The translations under genes were made by a program, and so were the position numbers. Positions 24,702 to 35,019 of a stretch of 64,000 nt of DNA are shown one piece after another. Each line of letters begins with the position of its first letter. The stretch's first letter is position 1. A model generated the notes under the pieces. That model worked only from the letters and a program-made list of their open reading frames with translations, was not told the origin of the DNA and made no database searches. The DNA comes from Jackrogersella multiformis (taxonomy: Eukaryota; Ascomycota; Sordariomycetes; Xylariales; Hypoxylaceae), in contig CADCXD010000009.1 of assembly GCA_902806575.1 (NCBI GenBank), positions 1,922,001 through 1,986,000 on the forward strand. The letters are read 5' to 3'.

Positions 24702-26656
24702 ATGAATCCTGACATCGACGAGCTGGCCGCCTCGCAGGCTAGCTCGCACTTCCCGCTGCCGGAGCCCGTGTCCGGCGCGACGCTGTTCGAGCTCGAGACG
24801 GCGAGGCGCGAGAACCTGGGGCGCCGCGGCTGCCTGGGAACCGGGTGCCCCGAGATCGACGACGAGATGCTGGTGGGCGGCTTCGAGCGCGGCCAGGTGG
24901 TTGGGGTTAGCGCGGAGGACGGCGAGGTCGGGCTGCTGGTGAGTGCGCTTTCTAGTTGTTGGTTGGGGACGGGGGATAAAGGATGGGAGGTGGAGAGAGT
25001 AGTGGAGAGCATGGTTGGGAGATGCAGGTTAGCTGACAAGTACATCGGGATGGATAGCTTGGACTGCAGACCGCGGCGCGCGCGATGGTCTTCGGCGCCA
25101 GGCACCGCGTCGCCATCATCACCACCCTCGCGGCTGCGGCGATCCTGCCTACGCTGCGGGACGTCGTCAGAGCACAGGTCCAGGCCAAGCTGGGCCCGGC
25201 GGCGAGCCACCGACAGCAGGAGGTGAACGGAGAGGTGAGGCGATGTCTAGAGCAGATCTCCGTCTCGCGGGTTTTCGATGTCGAGGGGTTGTGGGAGGTC
25301 GTCAGTGAGATTGAGACGCCTCCTTCTCCTGCTCTTGTAGCTATGCCTCGCGAGAGAAAGGGGACGGGGCAGGGAGATGGTGTTCTTGCTGTGAATGACG
25401 AGCTGGTCTCGGAAAAGTTAGAGACGCCTGTACAGTCTTCTCAGAAACCCACTGAGGAGGAAGATGGGGTTGAGAAGGTACCGAATATCTCTCCTCTACC
25501 TTCTCTGCGGGCGCCGTACAGAATTGAGAGGACGGAGGTAGGAGATAGCGAGGAGGACGAAGATGAAGAACTAAGCTTATCTTCGTCACCACCGCCAGCA
25601 CAACAATTGCCCACGTCGCCTGCTCATGATGTATCTCTACCTTCACATATACCTTCTTCACCACCACCATTACCACCACCACCATTACCACCACCTCCAT
25701 TACCACCACCTCCTCTTCATCATCCTCCGTTTACCATACCAGCCACACCGGCTCTAACCACAACACCAAACCCCGCAAACAACCAAGAGGAACTCTCCCA
25801 CATCCCCGACATAATCCTAATAACACACTTCTCAACCCTCCTCACCAACCTCTTCACCCGCTCCGCCGACAACAAAACCAGCGCGCACACCACCCTGCAG
25901 CTCCTATCCTCGCACTTGCGGTATCTAGCGCGGTCGTCCTCGGGGCCTCTCGTCATGCTTCTCAACACCACGACCTCGCCGTCCTCTTCCTCGTCTACTT
26001 CTTTCCCGCCCCCCGCCGCTGCGAACGCAAATGCTGCTCGTTCTGCCAACGCCGCGGATATTGCCGGACTGGCGGCACCGAAGATCCGCCCCCTGGAACC
26101 CACGCTGAGGTCTATATTCAACTCCATACCGCCGCCCGGAGGGCCAGGGGCGGGGGACGGTGGACGCCGGCAGAACAAACCTGCCTTCGGAGCCATCTTC
26201 GCGCAGTTTTTGGACTTGCACCTGCTGTGCACGCGGGTGCCGCGCACGCGAGCCGACGCCGAGGCGCTGTTCGCGCCGCTGAATACCACCAGCGGCAACG
26301 CCGGCGCTTCGGGGGTTGGTCTAGGCGAGGTGAGGTACTGCTGGGTCATCGAGGTTCTCCTGGACGAGCTCGGGCTGTGGGAGTGGGATGACGACGACCA
26401 CCACGGTAACGACAACAGTGGTGTGCAGGAGGGCACGGGTAGCAAGAACAGCGAGGCAAAGAAAAACAAGACGGCGCATCCAAGCAGGAGGTGGACGCGG
26501 AAGAGCAGAGAACAGCGGTGGGCCGCGGTGGACGTGCGCGCGGGTGTCAGGCTTGTCGATGCATTCCACGGGACCTGGCAGCAGGAGGAGCCGCGGCTCA
26601 AGGGGCCTGTCCGCGTCGCTGCTGGGTTCGGGGGGCGGCCTCCTAGAGGGCTGTGA
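24702..26656 (+). CDS. Divergent RecA/Rad51-like P-loop-fold protein with degenerate Walker A
   Basis: Two exons (24702-24938 and 25070-26656) join in frame to 607 residues. Residues 45-79 follow the opening of a Rad51/RecA core (GTGCPEIDDEMLVGGFERGQ, then GVSAEDGEVGLL), but the P-loop Gly-Lys-Ser/Thr is replaced by Gly-Glu-Val. Splicing continues it with an alpha helix (TAARAMVFG). A hydrophobic Walker-B-like strand followed by HF is near 323-330 and leads into a region resembling the next RecA strand (HLRYLARSSSGPLVMLLNTTTSP). Between them is a 25-residue Pro/Leu-rich tract and acidic low complexity. The exon is very GC-rich at third positions. It may be a Rad51 paralogue-like mediator that does not bind ATP normally; the family assignment rests on pattern only. 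Confidence 0.65.
25655..25720 (+). repeat. CCACCATTA-type coding repeat (poly-Pro/Leu)
   Basis: Repeats of CCACCACCATTA and close variants inside the Rad51-like gene, encoding a PPPLPPPPLPPPP-type tract. Such runs vary in copy number between strains. Confidence 0.75.
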
Positions 26657-27192
26657 CTACTGGGACTACTAGTTACACGCCTGATCACGCGTGAGAACTT
26701 GGACCGAGACCAAGACTAAGGACGAGCTTTTACTTTTACGGTTGTGGCTCGAGGTGTGGATGGCATGCTGTCTTTTGCTTGTAGCTATCTACCTAGTATA
26801 TCCTACATTATGAAGGTAAGAAGATCAATGCAAGAAACCCATCCATGTTCGATGCAATGCAGTACCCAACCGCCATGCTCGATGCATAACCAGGACCCAG
26901 GTGCCGAAAGGAATGAATGGTTTTTCCTGGGAGTTAAGCGTGATGATACATGAGTAATCCCCTCCCTCAGCTTTCCCTTTTCGATTTTTTGCGCATGACG
27001 AATAATAGAGCGGCGTACGCTTCCGTATATGAGTATCCCGATCATAATTCCAATTCCAATTTCAGGGTTTAATTCCCAGTTCCTAACCCATACAGATCAT
27101 ATCATATCATACCATCTCGTCGATAACCCACATCATAAATTCACCCACTTCTCATCCATCCATCCATACGTACTCGGCACCACATCCCCAAC
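26657..27192. other. Spacer between convergent Rad51-like and fasciclin genes
   Basis: Shared 3' region of two convergent genes. Near 26845-26890 a short word (CCATGYTCGATGCA) occurs twice; no gene seen. CATATCATATCATACCATC and CCATCCATCCAT runs lie near 27095-27170. Confidence 0.5.
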
Positions 27193-28724
27193 TCACAACT
27201 CGCCAGCCTCGACGCCACTCTCCGTCCCCCCCTTCTCATCCCCCTCGACATAAGGCTGCAGCCTCTCGACCAGCTCGTCGACCGTGATCTCGCCATCGCG
27301 CTCGTCGTCCCAGGCGCCCTTGCGCTCGTGGGGCGGGATCAGGACGGAGTCGACGACCTGCACGACGCCGTTCTGGGCGGGGGCGTCCTGGACGGCGACG
27401 CTGACGCGCCCGTTCAGCCGGACGCGGATGAAGCCGTGCCAGCGCGCGATGTCGACGGCGATGTGCTTGTCGCCGAGCAGCGTGGGCAGGTCGACGTGGT
27501 AATGCCCGTCCTCCGCCGCGGCGGCATCACCAAGAGCGTCGGACACGGAGCCCTTCTGCTTCCCGTAGTACGCGTCCGAGTACAGCGTCTCGTTGGCGAC
27601 GACGTGGTACGCCAGCAGCGCGCCGAGGAAGCGCAGCCCCCTCGGCGCGGTGAAGAGGAAGGCGTTGGCGGCCGGCCCCAGCTTCTTGAAGGCCAGGTTC
27701 GTGGGCGCGAAGACGGTGAGGCCGGTGAGCTTGGCGCTGGAGTTGCCGTGGTGGTGGTGGTGGTGGTGCGCGAAGCCGGTTTTGGAGGCCGCGAGCTCGA
27801 GCGTCGAGAACTTGGATGGGAAGAGCGAGATTAGGGTCTTGACGGGGGGCGGCGGGACTAGGATGCTGTCGATGGCGTGGACGGCGCCGTTTTTGGTGAT
27901 CTAGGGGTGGGAGGGGTGGTTAGCGTGGGTTTGCTGGGGGGTGGAGAGGCAAGGGTACGGGGAGGGAAAGGGAAGAAAAGGAGGAAAGAGGAAGAGGAAC
28001 GTACGAGGTTTGCAAAAACGATCTTGCTGTAAAAGTTCAACCTCACGCCGAACAAGCCAAAGCTGACGCGCAGCCGCTGCGGCCGGCCGCCCAGCTTCTC
28101 CTCGTCCAAGGCCGTGGGCAGGGTGTGGTGGGCCAGCACGCGGCCGGCGGGGTAGAAGCCGGGGAGGACGTGGTACTTGATGAGCTTCTCGACGAACTCC
28201 TTGGGCGGCTTGTGGTGCTTGGCGTGGTCGGGGATCTTGTCGAAGGCGCGGTCCGTGGGCACGAACAGCGTCACGTTGGCGGCCGTGCCGTTCAGCTGGT
28301 CGACCAGGTCCGGGAAGCCGTCGACGAGCTTGGCGAACTTGGAAGTGTGGTTCGAGGCGTGGATCGACTGGTACACCGTCAGGTTGGTGGCGCGGCCGTG
28401 GGGGCCTGCCTCGGCCGCGTAGTCCGACGGCGAGAGGAAGTCCGTGATCTCGGATCCGACGTCGATCTCCAGCCCGTTGGAAAGCACGGCTCTAAGCTTG
28501 TTGGCCTGCTGCTCTAGACCCCCGAGGGCGTTTTCGAGCAGGAACTCCGCGGACGAGAGGAGGGTGTCGGCGCTCGGGAAGAGGTGCTCATGCCACGAGG
28601 ACGCCGGCTTCTCCGCCGCCGGCTGCGCGGGTTCGAGGACGAGCTGCCTTGCGGTGGCCTCGTCGGGGATGACGATGGCCGTGGCTGTGGCCACGAAGGG
28701 CAGGAGTGTGGTTGAATATCTCAT
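27193..28724 (-). CDS. Secreted protein with two fasciclin (FAS1) domains
   Basis: Two exons (28724-28005 and 27900-27193) join in frame to 475 residues. A signal peptide is evident at residues 1-18 (MRYSTTLLPFVATATA). The first FAS1 domain spans about 105-255 (motifs VTLFVPTDRAFDKI and IKYHVLPG; after splicing VHAIDSILVPP) and the second about 265-440 (LTVFAPTNLAFKKL, AYHVV, VQVVDSVLIPP). Both N-x-T/S glycosylation sites and the lack of a hydrophobic C-terminus point to a secreted or wall protein without a GPI anchor. Fungal FAS1 proteins act in adhesion and vacuolar/cell-surface functions. A run of seven His lies between the domains. Third codon positions are almost all G or C, which creates long spurious antisense frames. 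Confidence 0.93.
27748..27768 (-). repeat. (GTG/CAC)7 trinucleotide repeat in the fasciclin gene
   Basis: Seven perfect CAC codons encode seven consecutive histidines in the linker between the two FAS1 domains. Confidence 0.85.
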
Positions 28725-29546
28725 CTTGCTGGTTACCTATAACGAACTGTTGTGCTCGATAACCACTCGAGAGATCACTGGGAAGGCTCGGGATTTACGG
28801 AAGTGGGATGGATGGGTTGGATATATGTCAGATACAACAGTCTGGGTTTATAAGACAAATGTAGGTATTTCAGTACACGGGATCTTAAAGTATCCTGGTG
28901 TGAAGCCCGGAAGAGGGAACTGGTATTCGAATCACAACGGGGGCTCAGAATGGACGTTGTGGTTTGAGCACATAGGCACAAGCAATACGGATGGATAATG
29001 AAGATGATCAATTCGAGGAGGATATTTGATCTTATTACCCTAGGTACCTTGCAATTAGTATACGTAGTCCTACCTCGTACCACATTTCTTTGTGGCGTAC
29101 CTAAGGTAGAGTGATTTCTCCGCGTATTCGCGTCATGATGGTTGGTTGGTTGGTTTACCTTACCTTGGTTGTGTTAGTGTTAGCTGGTCTGGTTAGCTGG
29201 TTAGGTAGAAGAAACACTACGTCTACGTCTTACATCTTACGTCTTACGTCTTACGTCTTCGAGTTGCCCCTCATTGGCCGGAGAGCTCTGCTACCCTGTA
29301 TGTCTCAGATCCGGTTAGGTTACCAGCAGATCGGACAGTTGAAGGTCCCGTAGTCCCGCTTCCCGATTTGAAATTCGATTGGCTGCATTAGCCCCTGGCG
29401 ATAGATGGCGATGACGAGGTACTCTACAACCTCACAGCCTCAGCCTCAGCCTCACAGCCTCAAATGTCATTCATCACGTCTTACCAATTTCCGTTCCATT
29501 TTGGGCAGCTCTAGCTTCTCTTCCGGACACCCTGGCATTAAACTAA
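28725..29546. other. Spacer upstream of the fasciclin gene
   Basis: No gene supported. It should hold the fasciclin promoter and the 3' region of the thioesterase-like gene. Short tandem words are visible: TTACGTC at about 29230-29260 and CCTCAG at about 29432-29462. Confidence 0.45.
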
Positions 29547-30320
29547 CTATACACTCAATTTGCTAAAGGGGTTAACCAAAGCCACTGGATTGTCCACCGT
29601 CCGGTTCAGGAAAAAAATGAGGTCGTCTATACCCTGAGGCGTGCTAATCCAAGCTCCTCCATTGTCATATTCGTGGTACTCCACCCTGGCCCTCGTTGCC
29701 TTCCTGAAGATATCGTATAAAAGTCGTCCTTGCTCAACCGGAACAAGGCCGTTGTCTTTCGAGTGTCCAATAAATACCGGCGTGGTTGCCTCCTGCTGCT
29801 GTATAATATTTCGTATCTGGGCCATCATCCAATTTGTCTTTGCGAGCGCGGCCAAGGGCACCCACCCGCCCAGTCCGATCAAGCCGGCAAGGCGCCCGCC
29901 GAGGAAGTATGCCGAATACGCTGCTGCGAAGCCGTGACCGGCCCCTCCTAGGAAGATATTCTCGCGGGGAACCATGCTCCGTTCTGCTGCGATGATCATC
30001 TGGATCACGTCATAGCATCTTCTCAAGCCGTATGCCTGGACCTGGGGTTTCTCGTCTGGCTCCCTCGTGGACCACGTGTCGAACCATCGTGCGACTAGAT
30101 GACCGGTGCGCTCCGAGCGCTTCATCCACGCTGATGGGAAAACCCATCGGATCGTCGGGAAGAGTTCTCGAAGCGACCTATGCCGGGTTGTATTTCCATA
30201 TCCTCCGCCGAAAAAGGTCCTGGCGCATTCGGCACCGTCTTTATGTGTTTCCCCATGGAGAAATATGATCGTGTGGGTGTGTGGGTGGCCAGTCAACGGA
30301 CAGACAATGTAATCATTCAT
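29547..30320 (-). CDS. Acyl-protein thioesterase/carboxylesterase-like protein, probable pseudoenzyme
   Basis: Single-exon gene of 257 residues with the alpha/beta hydrolase layout of the phospholipase/carboxylesterase family: an opening strand with FLHG (20-23), the FPTIRWVFPSA block, a helix with helper motifs, and the nucleophile-elbow strand near 123-133. The elbow reads GGAGHGFAAA where active members have GGFSQGGA, so the serine at position 128 is Gly. The acidic residue is kept (SKDNGLVP near 187). The C-terminal segment reads YDNGGAWISTP where the catalytic His-Trp pair (GxGHW) is expected, so His is also replaced, by Ala. With two of three triad residues gone but the frame intact, a non-catalytic role is likely. 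Function unknown. Confidence 0.8.
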   Translation of the reverse strand: MNDYIVCPLTGHPHTHTIIFLHGETHKDGAECARTFFGGGYGNTTRHRSLRELFPTIRWVFPSAWMKRSERTGHLVARWFDTWSTREPDEKPQVQAYGLRRCYDVIQMIIAAERSMVPRENIFLGGAGHGFAAAYSAYFLGGRLAGLIGLGGWVPLAALAKTNWMMAQIRNIIQQQEATTPVFIGHSKDNGLVPVEQGRLLYDIFRKATRARVEYHEYDNGGAWISTPQGIDDLIFFLNRTVDNPVALVNPFSKLSV

Positions 30321-31317
30321 TTTGGCTTTGATTGATCTCGAATTTTGTCCTTGATATAATACAAGAATACGAAGACTGGCATGTTTTCAGGTTGGCCGCG
30401 ATAGGTTGTCAAGTTGGTAATTTTTGAGACAGACTGGGGGGGAAGATCCTTTATATAAATAAGTACGGCCAGGCAAACGAAGTCAAACTTACCATCGAAT
30501 TCTCGTAAAATAAGATAAAAGGCAAAGTTTTAAAATTCAACCTTCGGGACGGAAACTTCGAATCTAATGCTTTCGCATGGCGGAATCATGGAACGACTAC
30601 GAAGATGAGTCAAGAGCTAAAGCAATTTCCTAACCTTGCTTAGAAAACACGCTCCAGCCTCTGAGCTTAAATACGCCATGAAGCTATGCGTAGCTAATCT
30701 TTAGTAGCATTGATACCAATATAACCCCTTTTCAGGGGGTGGCAAGGCGACGTAAAAGGCTTGGTTTAACCGGTAGCTTTTTTTAAAGAGAAATTTATTT
30801 CGCTTTGGCCTTCACATATTAATATCGGATAAAGGCAAGAAGCTACGAGGTTAAAACTTACACGTTGTAGGTATCTACCAAGGAGGTAGGTATATTATAA
30901 GGTAGTCCATATACCGACCGTTGCCGGGACTACCTATTTACTTTCACCGACGGCCTCGAGACCTCCTAAGCTTCTTAGCCTACCTAGTGTACTGCGATAG
31001 CTCCTAGATCTGAGCTTTCTATTACGGGCACCACTTCTTTGTATAAGAACTAGGTTCACAATAGCCCCTTTTTAATCCAACGAAGATATGGTTTCTCCTT
31101 TTTCATCATATCCTTCTTTATCTTTACTCTTTGTCATTAGTATCTTAACATATCGTATGTACTGATATTGAAAGGCTATTGAATAAGTCATTATCACATT
31201 GGTTTGCCTTATGTACTCACTCAGGTAGTACTAATATGCCAACTAATATGATGTTAAACTAACAAATATTCAGATCAACATTTATTCCAAAAAAACTCCA
31301 TAGTTACCATAAGCATC
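30321..31317. other. AT-rich spacer, promoters of two divergent genes
   Basis: Lies between the thioesterase-like gene (minus) and an unknown gene (plus). AT-rich, no coding signal. A short inverted repeat-like sequence CCCCTTTTCAGGGGGTGG is at about 30725-30742. Nothing else seen. Confidence 0.45.
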
Positions 31318-32136
31318 ATGTCCACACTCGAGAACTTACCCGAGCACGATCCTGACACAGCCAGTTATCATGAGAAATGGGCTACACCTTTCACTATGCC
31401 TGCATTGGGCATCGGATTCTGGCTTGTGGATATAGATAATGCTGCAATTTTGCAGTTTATCGACTCTCCCAGGTTACAACTTGCATTTCTCGAGTTGGAA
31501 CACGACTTCTTGTCCACCGTCCCAGAGCCTCATAATAATAACCCTCTTTGGAAGGACCCTAAGTGGTCTATCAAATTGATGGATTTCAAAGCCGCATTGG
31601 AACTCTTCGTAAGGAAGCCTCACCGCGAGGACTCGGGCGATCGTTACAACAATGCTTCCACTGGCTATCCCAATGTGAAAGACGGATGGGAAGCTCGTGA
31701 GCATATATCTCATTTCATGCGACAAGTATATCATTGGGCCGTGGAGGAGGAAGACCTACGTCTTATACCATACGGGAATGATCCTTGGTGGTGGGCCCCC
31801 ATGATTATATGTGCGCTTGTGGTTTGCATGCGAGTTTACTCTCAAGGAATCTTTCCGAAATTACTGGATGGGTTCGGGCGGCAGCATCTGTATACGATGG
31901 CAGACGGAACTAACCCTGCTTGTGTTCCACTGTGTGAAGCCTGGCGGTCTAACTACGATATCAAGGACCCGGAGTTCACTCAACACGTGCTATACTTTAC
32001 TCAGCACCTTAAAGAGATACATGATAACGAAGACCTCTATGACTATGCTAACTATTTTGAGGAGTTTGTTCGCTTTACTATGAGACACTTCGAATCCATA
32101 CCTGGCATTGGAGGAGATTTGGTGGTGTTTCTATGA
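31318..32136 (+). CDS. Unknown protein, 272 residues
   Basis: Intronless ATG-to-stop frame. I do not recognise a family. The protein is acidic, rich in Trp, His, Tyr and Phe, and reads as a compact mostly helical globular domain: a VDIDNAAILQFIDSP segment near 38-52, DPKWSIKLMDFKAALELF near 80-98, a conserved-looking HISHFMRQVYHWAVEEEDLRL near 128-149, then DPWWWAPMIICALVVCMRVYSQG (about 154-176), possibly a buried helix rather than a membrane span. The C-terminus has EEFVRFTMRHFESIPGIGGD. There is no signal peptide. Codon use resembles neighbouring AT-richer genes. The length and ordered amphipathic pattern argue for a real gene, probably an accessory one. Confidence 0.7.
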   Translation: MSTLENLPEHDPDTASYHEKWATPFTMPALGIGFWLVDIDNAAILQFIDSPRLQLAFLELEHDFLSTVPEPHNNNPLWKDPKWSIKLMDFKAALELFVRKPHREDSGDRYNNASTGYPNVKDGWEAREHISHFMRQVYHWAVEEEDLRLIPYGNDPWWWAPMIICALVVCMRVYSQGIFPKLLDGFGRQHLYTMADGTNPACVPLCEAWRSNYDIKDPEFTQHVLYFTQHLKEIHDNEDLYDYANYFEEFVRFTMRHFESIPGIGGDLVVFL

Positions 32137-32581
32137 AGAGTATGGTTTAGCAGTTCCCCAGCTAATCAACTTCTCATATATTAGGTGGGTGTATCGAACA
32201 GGATACCTGTGATCTTCGTGCCCAGGGAAGTATTCTTTACCCTGTACCAATTTTCTCCCTTAAATAGTGATTTAGCATAAAATGCAGAAATACTTATAAA
32301 TACTTCTTAGATAGACCAACTAAACTCACGATTTTAATTTGTTGTATACATCTAGGTGCCTCGGTATGGAGCATTCTAAAATTCATATACTAGTTCGTAT
32401 CAAATATCCCTAAATGTGCAATTTACAGTGTACACACTAACTACCCCTATTCAAGTTCCCAACCTCCGCAGTCCCCCCTTAATACTACGAAATGTAGCTC
32501 GTAGCAGTGCGACTCATAAATGCGTACCTAGAGACCACTCGAAAGCCGAAAACAGCCAGTATCCATCTCACCCTTACTCAC
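32137..32581. other. Spacer between convergent genes
   Basis: 3' regions of the unknown gene and the alpha/beta hydrolase. AT-rich at 32240-32420. No gene seen. Confidence 0.5.
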
Positions 32582-33439
32582 TCATTCGTCTAGGAACTCC
32601 TCTAGTATGCGGTTGAACTTCTTAGGGTTCTCGAAGAACATGAAGTGGCTCCCGCCCTCCTCCTTCTTGAAGACCACGAGCCGGGCGCCCGGGACCTGGC
32701 CCGCGATCCACTCCTCCCCTCTGACCGGCACCACGCTGCCCTCGGCGGCGACGACCAGCGTCGGCACGGTGATGCGCGGGAACACGTCGCCCCAGTCGGC
32801 CAAGGCCTGGGACAGGATCATGGCGGACGCGACCTCGGGCGGGGTCTTGGCCGCCTGCAGCGCGGACCACTCGAGCTCGGCGGGGTCGACGGCGTCGGTG
32901 AAGAACTGCTTGCCCATGGCGGCGAAGGCCTCCTTGCCGGCGGGCCCGCGCAGCGCGTTCGCGAAGTCGAAGAGCTGCTCGGGCGCGAAGAAGGCGGCGG
33001 CCTCGGCCCTCTCGTCGGCGGTCCACGCCGGGTTGGCGGTCAGCGTGCGCGCCTGGTCGATGAAGACCAGCTTGGCGACGCGGTCGCGCGCGAACAGGTC
33101 CCAGTGCGCCCAGATGACGGAGGCGCCCATGGAGTGCCCGACCAGCGTCACCGCGCGCAGCGACAGCTGCGAGAGCAGCGCCTCCAGGTCCGCCGCCAGC
33201 CGCGGCACCCGGTACCCGAAGGACGGCTTGTCGGAGTCGCCGTGGCCGCGGTGGTCGTACGTCGTCACGCGGAACTTGGCTCGGAAGTGCGAGACCTGCT
33301 TCTTGAAATGCGCCGCCGTCTGCGCCCACCCCGGGATGAAGACTAGGTTGGGGCCCGACACGGGGCCGTCTTGCCAGTACTGCAGGCGCACGCCGTCGGG
33401 CAGGGTGATGTACCCCGATGTGGATGTTTCTGCGGCCAT
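32582..33439 (-). CDS. Alpha/beta hydrolase
   Basis: Single-exon gene, 285 residues. It has the classical alpha/beta hydrolase plan: FIPGWAQ oxyanion-strand motif near 34-40, YDHRGHGDSDKP near 60-71, the nucleophile elbow GHSMG near 100-104 (catalytic Ser 102), the acid strand TLVVAAEGS near 230-238, and a catalytic His in GGSHFMFFENP near 265. A lid-like helical insert occupies about 125-215. No signal peptide. Substrates cannot be named; related sequences are annotated as esterases, epoxide hydrolase-like or haloperoxidase-like enzymes. GC at third positions is extreme, producing long open frames in other frames on both strands that are shadows. Confidence 0.88.
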   Translation of the reverse strand: MAAETSTSGYITLPDGVRLQYWQDGPVSGPNLVFIPGWAQTAAHFKKQVSHFRAKFRVTTYDHRGHGDSDKPSFGYRVPRLAADLEALLSQLSLRAVTLVGHSMGASVIWAHWDLFARDRVAKLVFIDQARTLTANPAWTADERAEAAAFFAPEQLFDFANALRGPAGKEAFAAMGKQFFTDAVDPAELEWSALQAAKTPPEVASAMILSQALADWGDVFPRITVPTLVVAAEGSVVPVRGEEWIAGQVPGARLVVFKKEEGGSHFMFFENPKKFNRILEEFLDE

Positions 33440-33713
33440 GGTCTTGGTGGTGTTGGGTGGACTGGGGGTATATAGGTTGGTAGTAGCAAGATGTAGAGCT
33501 AGGCTACAGTATGGAAGTATGCAACTCTGTTATGTTGTATCCTTCAGCTGGTCGTAGACAATATCTACCGGTAGGCAGTTTTCTCAGACATTCAGAGATA
33601 CGGTGTGTAGATCCCATTTGTGCAAGCGGAGCCCGTTGGTTTATATATGCTGTGCGCCTTTGTCCATCGAACAGTGACAACGAGCGGGGGCTTCGAAAGA
33701 CCGGGGAAACATG

Positions 33714-33734
33714 CCTAGGTACCTAGGTAGGTAG
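33714..33734. repeat. Tandem TACCTAGGTA-type palindromes
   Basis: CCTAGGTA repeated twice with TAGGTAG following, forming nested palindromes upstream of the alpha/beta hydrolase gene. Confidence 0.75.
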
Positions 33735-33776
33735 CCATACATATTCCCACGTAGATCCACGGCGATCCACGGCGAT

Positions 33777-34064
33777 TCAATATTTGTCAGCGTTGGCCCC
33801 CTTCATCCTCGCTCGCTCGTCTCCAAGGCAGCCAAGAACAGCATCCATATAACTTGTGCTTCCCAAAACCTGGTATGCACGAACTAGGTAACTACCTAGG
33901 TAGGTATTAGAAATCATAATATATGATGGTAAAATACGTACCTCGTTCGAAAGATTGTCGCCCATATAAAGCACTTTTTCAGGTGGATATATCTGATAAA
34001 TGTGCGCTGTTCTCCGCTCTAGTCCGCCTATGCTACCGGCTGGAGCCCCATATTCAGGGGTCAT
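33777..34064 (-). pseudogene. Possible gene relic or small unknown gene
   Basis: A 95-codon frame. Its two ends look protein-like (residues 1-41 with HIYQIYPPEKVLYMGDNLSN, and the last 29 residues), while the middle is AT-rich and contains a TACCTAGGTAG motif. Removing a GTACGT...CAG segment of 72 bases (about 33870-33941) keeps the frame and joins the two ends into 71 residues. Upstream sequence is AT-rich and without coding potential, so this may be the surviving end of a decayed gene. No family recognised. Confidence 0.22.
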
Positions 34065-34690
34065 ATCTTACATCAGCACTATATGCATTATACTAACAGC
34101 AGCTAAACTGTTTATAAATATAGATTAAGGCAGTTACTGAACGATATGTCATCTTTAATTAGTCTGGCTTATGTGAATTCTTAGTCAATTCAGTACGACG
34201 TCAGGGGCTATATTTGTAGATCGATTTGGAGATATTATTACATTATTATAAGATGGCCTTTATTAACTGTGTCAGACTGCTATTGGATATTAACTATAAT
34301 ATAAAGCAGTTGTAATTTTATGATTATACGGCTTGGTTTTACCGCCAGATACGAAGCTGATCTATCAAGATCACTGAACATTCTTGAGGTATGCTTTCTA
34401 AGTTAGGAGGAAAATCACTTTGGATGAGAGGCTATCAAGGTTGTGTTATATTGGTTGGGTATAATGCAGCAGCAATGAACAAGTCTATACTAAAACGAAT
34501 TCGAATTCCCTTGAAACTCCAATGTAATCGCTGATAATTTATGATCGATACCAAAACGCCGAAACTTTTACTCCCGCTGTTGTACATCTCTCAATTCTGA
34601 CAACGACTACGCTGATGGCAATAACCTGTTATTTTCGGTTAAAGTGTTGTGATGGTGATTTTTGTATAGTGACTTCTATCGAAGGTACTA

Positions 34691-34750
34691 TGTTCGACTC
34701 TTATGGTCGAATATTATGGCCGAGTCTTATCGGTGACTCTTATAAATGGT
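34691..34750. repeat. Degenerate tandem repeat, about 14 bases
   Basis: Four diverged copies of a unit like TTCGACTCTTATGG (second TCGAATATTATGG, third CCGAGTCTTATCGG, fourth TGACTCTTATAAATGG) in the AT-rich spacer. Origin unknown. Confidence 0.5.
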
Positions 34751-35019
34751 AAGTCTTGTTTGTGACTTATGGGTGTTGTTGATAACATGGCGACGGGATG
34801 GTCTAAATAGGTTGGAGAGTGGATATAATCGGTTGTGCTAACAGATGACGTGCGTTAACCGGGGCAGCTGCGGTGTTCTTGGCCGGTAATATTGGAAAAG
34901 GCTCGTCGGTCTCGTATGGTGGTGAGGAGTGACGATGGAAACATCGGTGTGGAGGGTGTTGGCTTGGGATACGATGTTGGGGGTACATGGATGGAGAGCG
35001 GTAGAGGATGGAGGGTCGT

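Larger units (their letters stand above)
33440..35019. other. AT-rich spacer with a possible gene relic
   Basis: Contains a double TACCTAGGTA cluster (33714-33734), a low-confidence relic frame (33777-34064), and an AT-rich gene-free stretch at about 34070-34800. A degenerate short repeat (TCTTATGG-type) runs 34691-34750. No intact gene. Confidence 0.45.

Noticed and set aside
25720..26688. 322-codon antisense frame opposite the Rad51-like gene
   Set aside because: Its Ser/Pro/Arg-rich product is the complement of low-complexity coding sequence and has no recognisable domain.
32607..33557. Frames of 316, 235 and 233 codons overlapping the alpha/beta hydrolase
   Set aside because: Shadows of a GC-rich gene; only the minus-strand frame 32582-33439 has hydrolase motifs in order.
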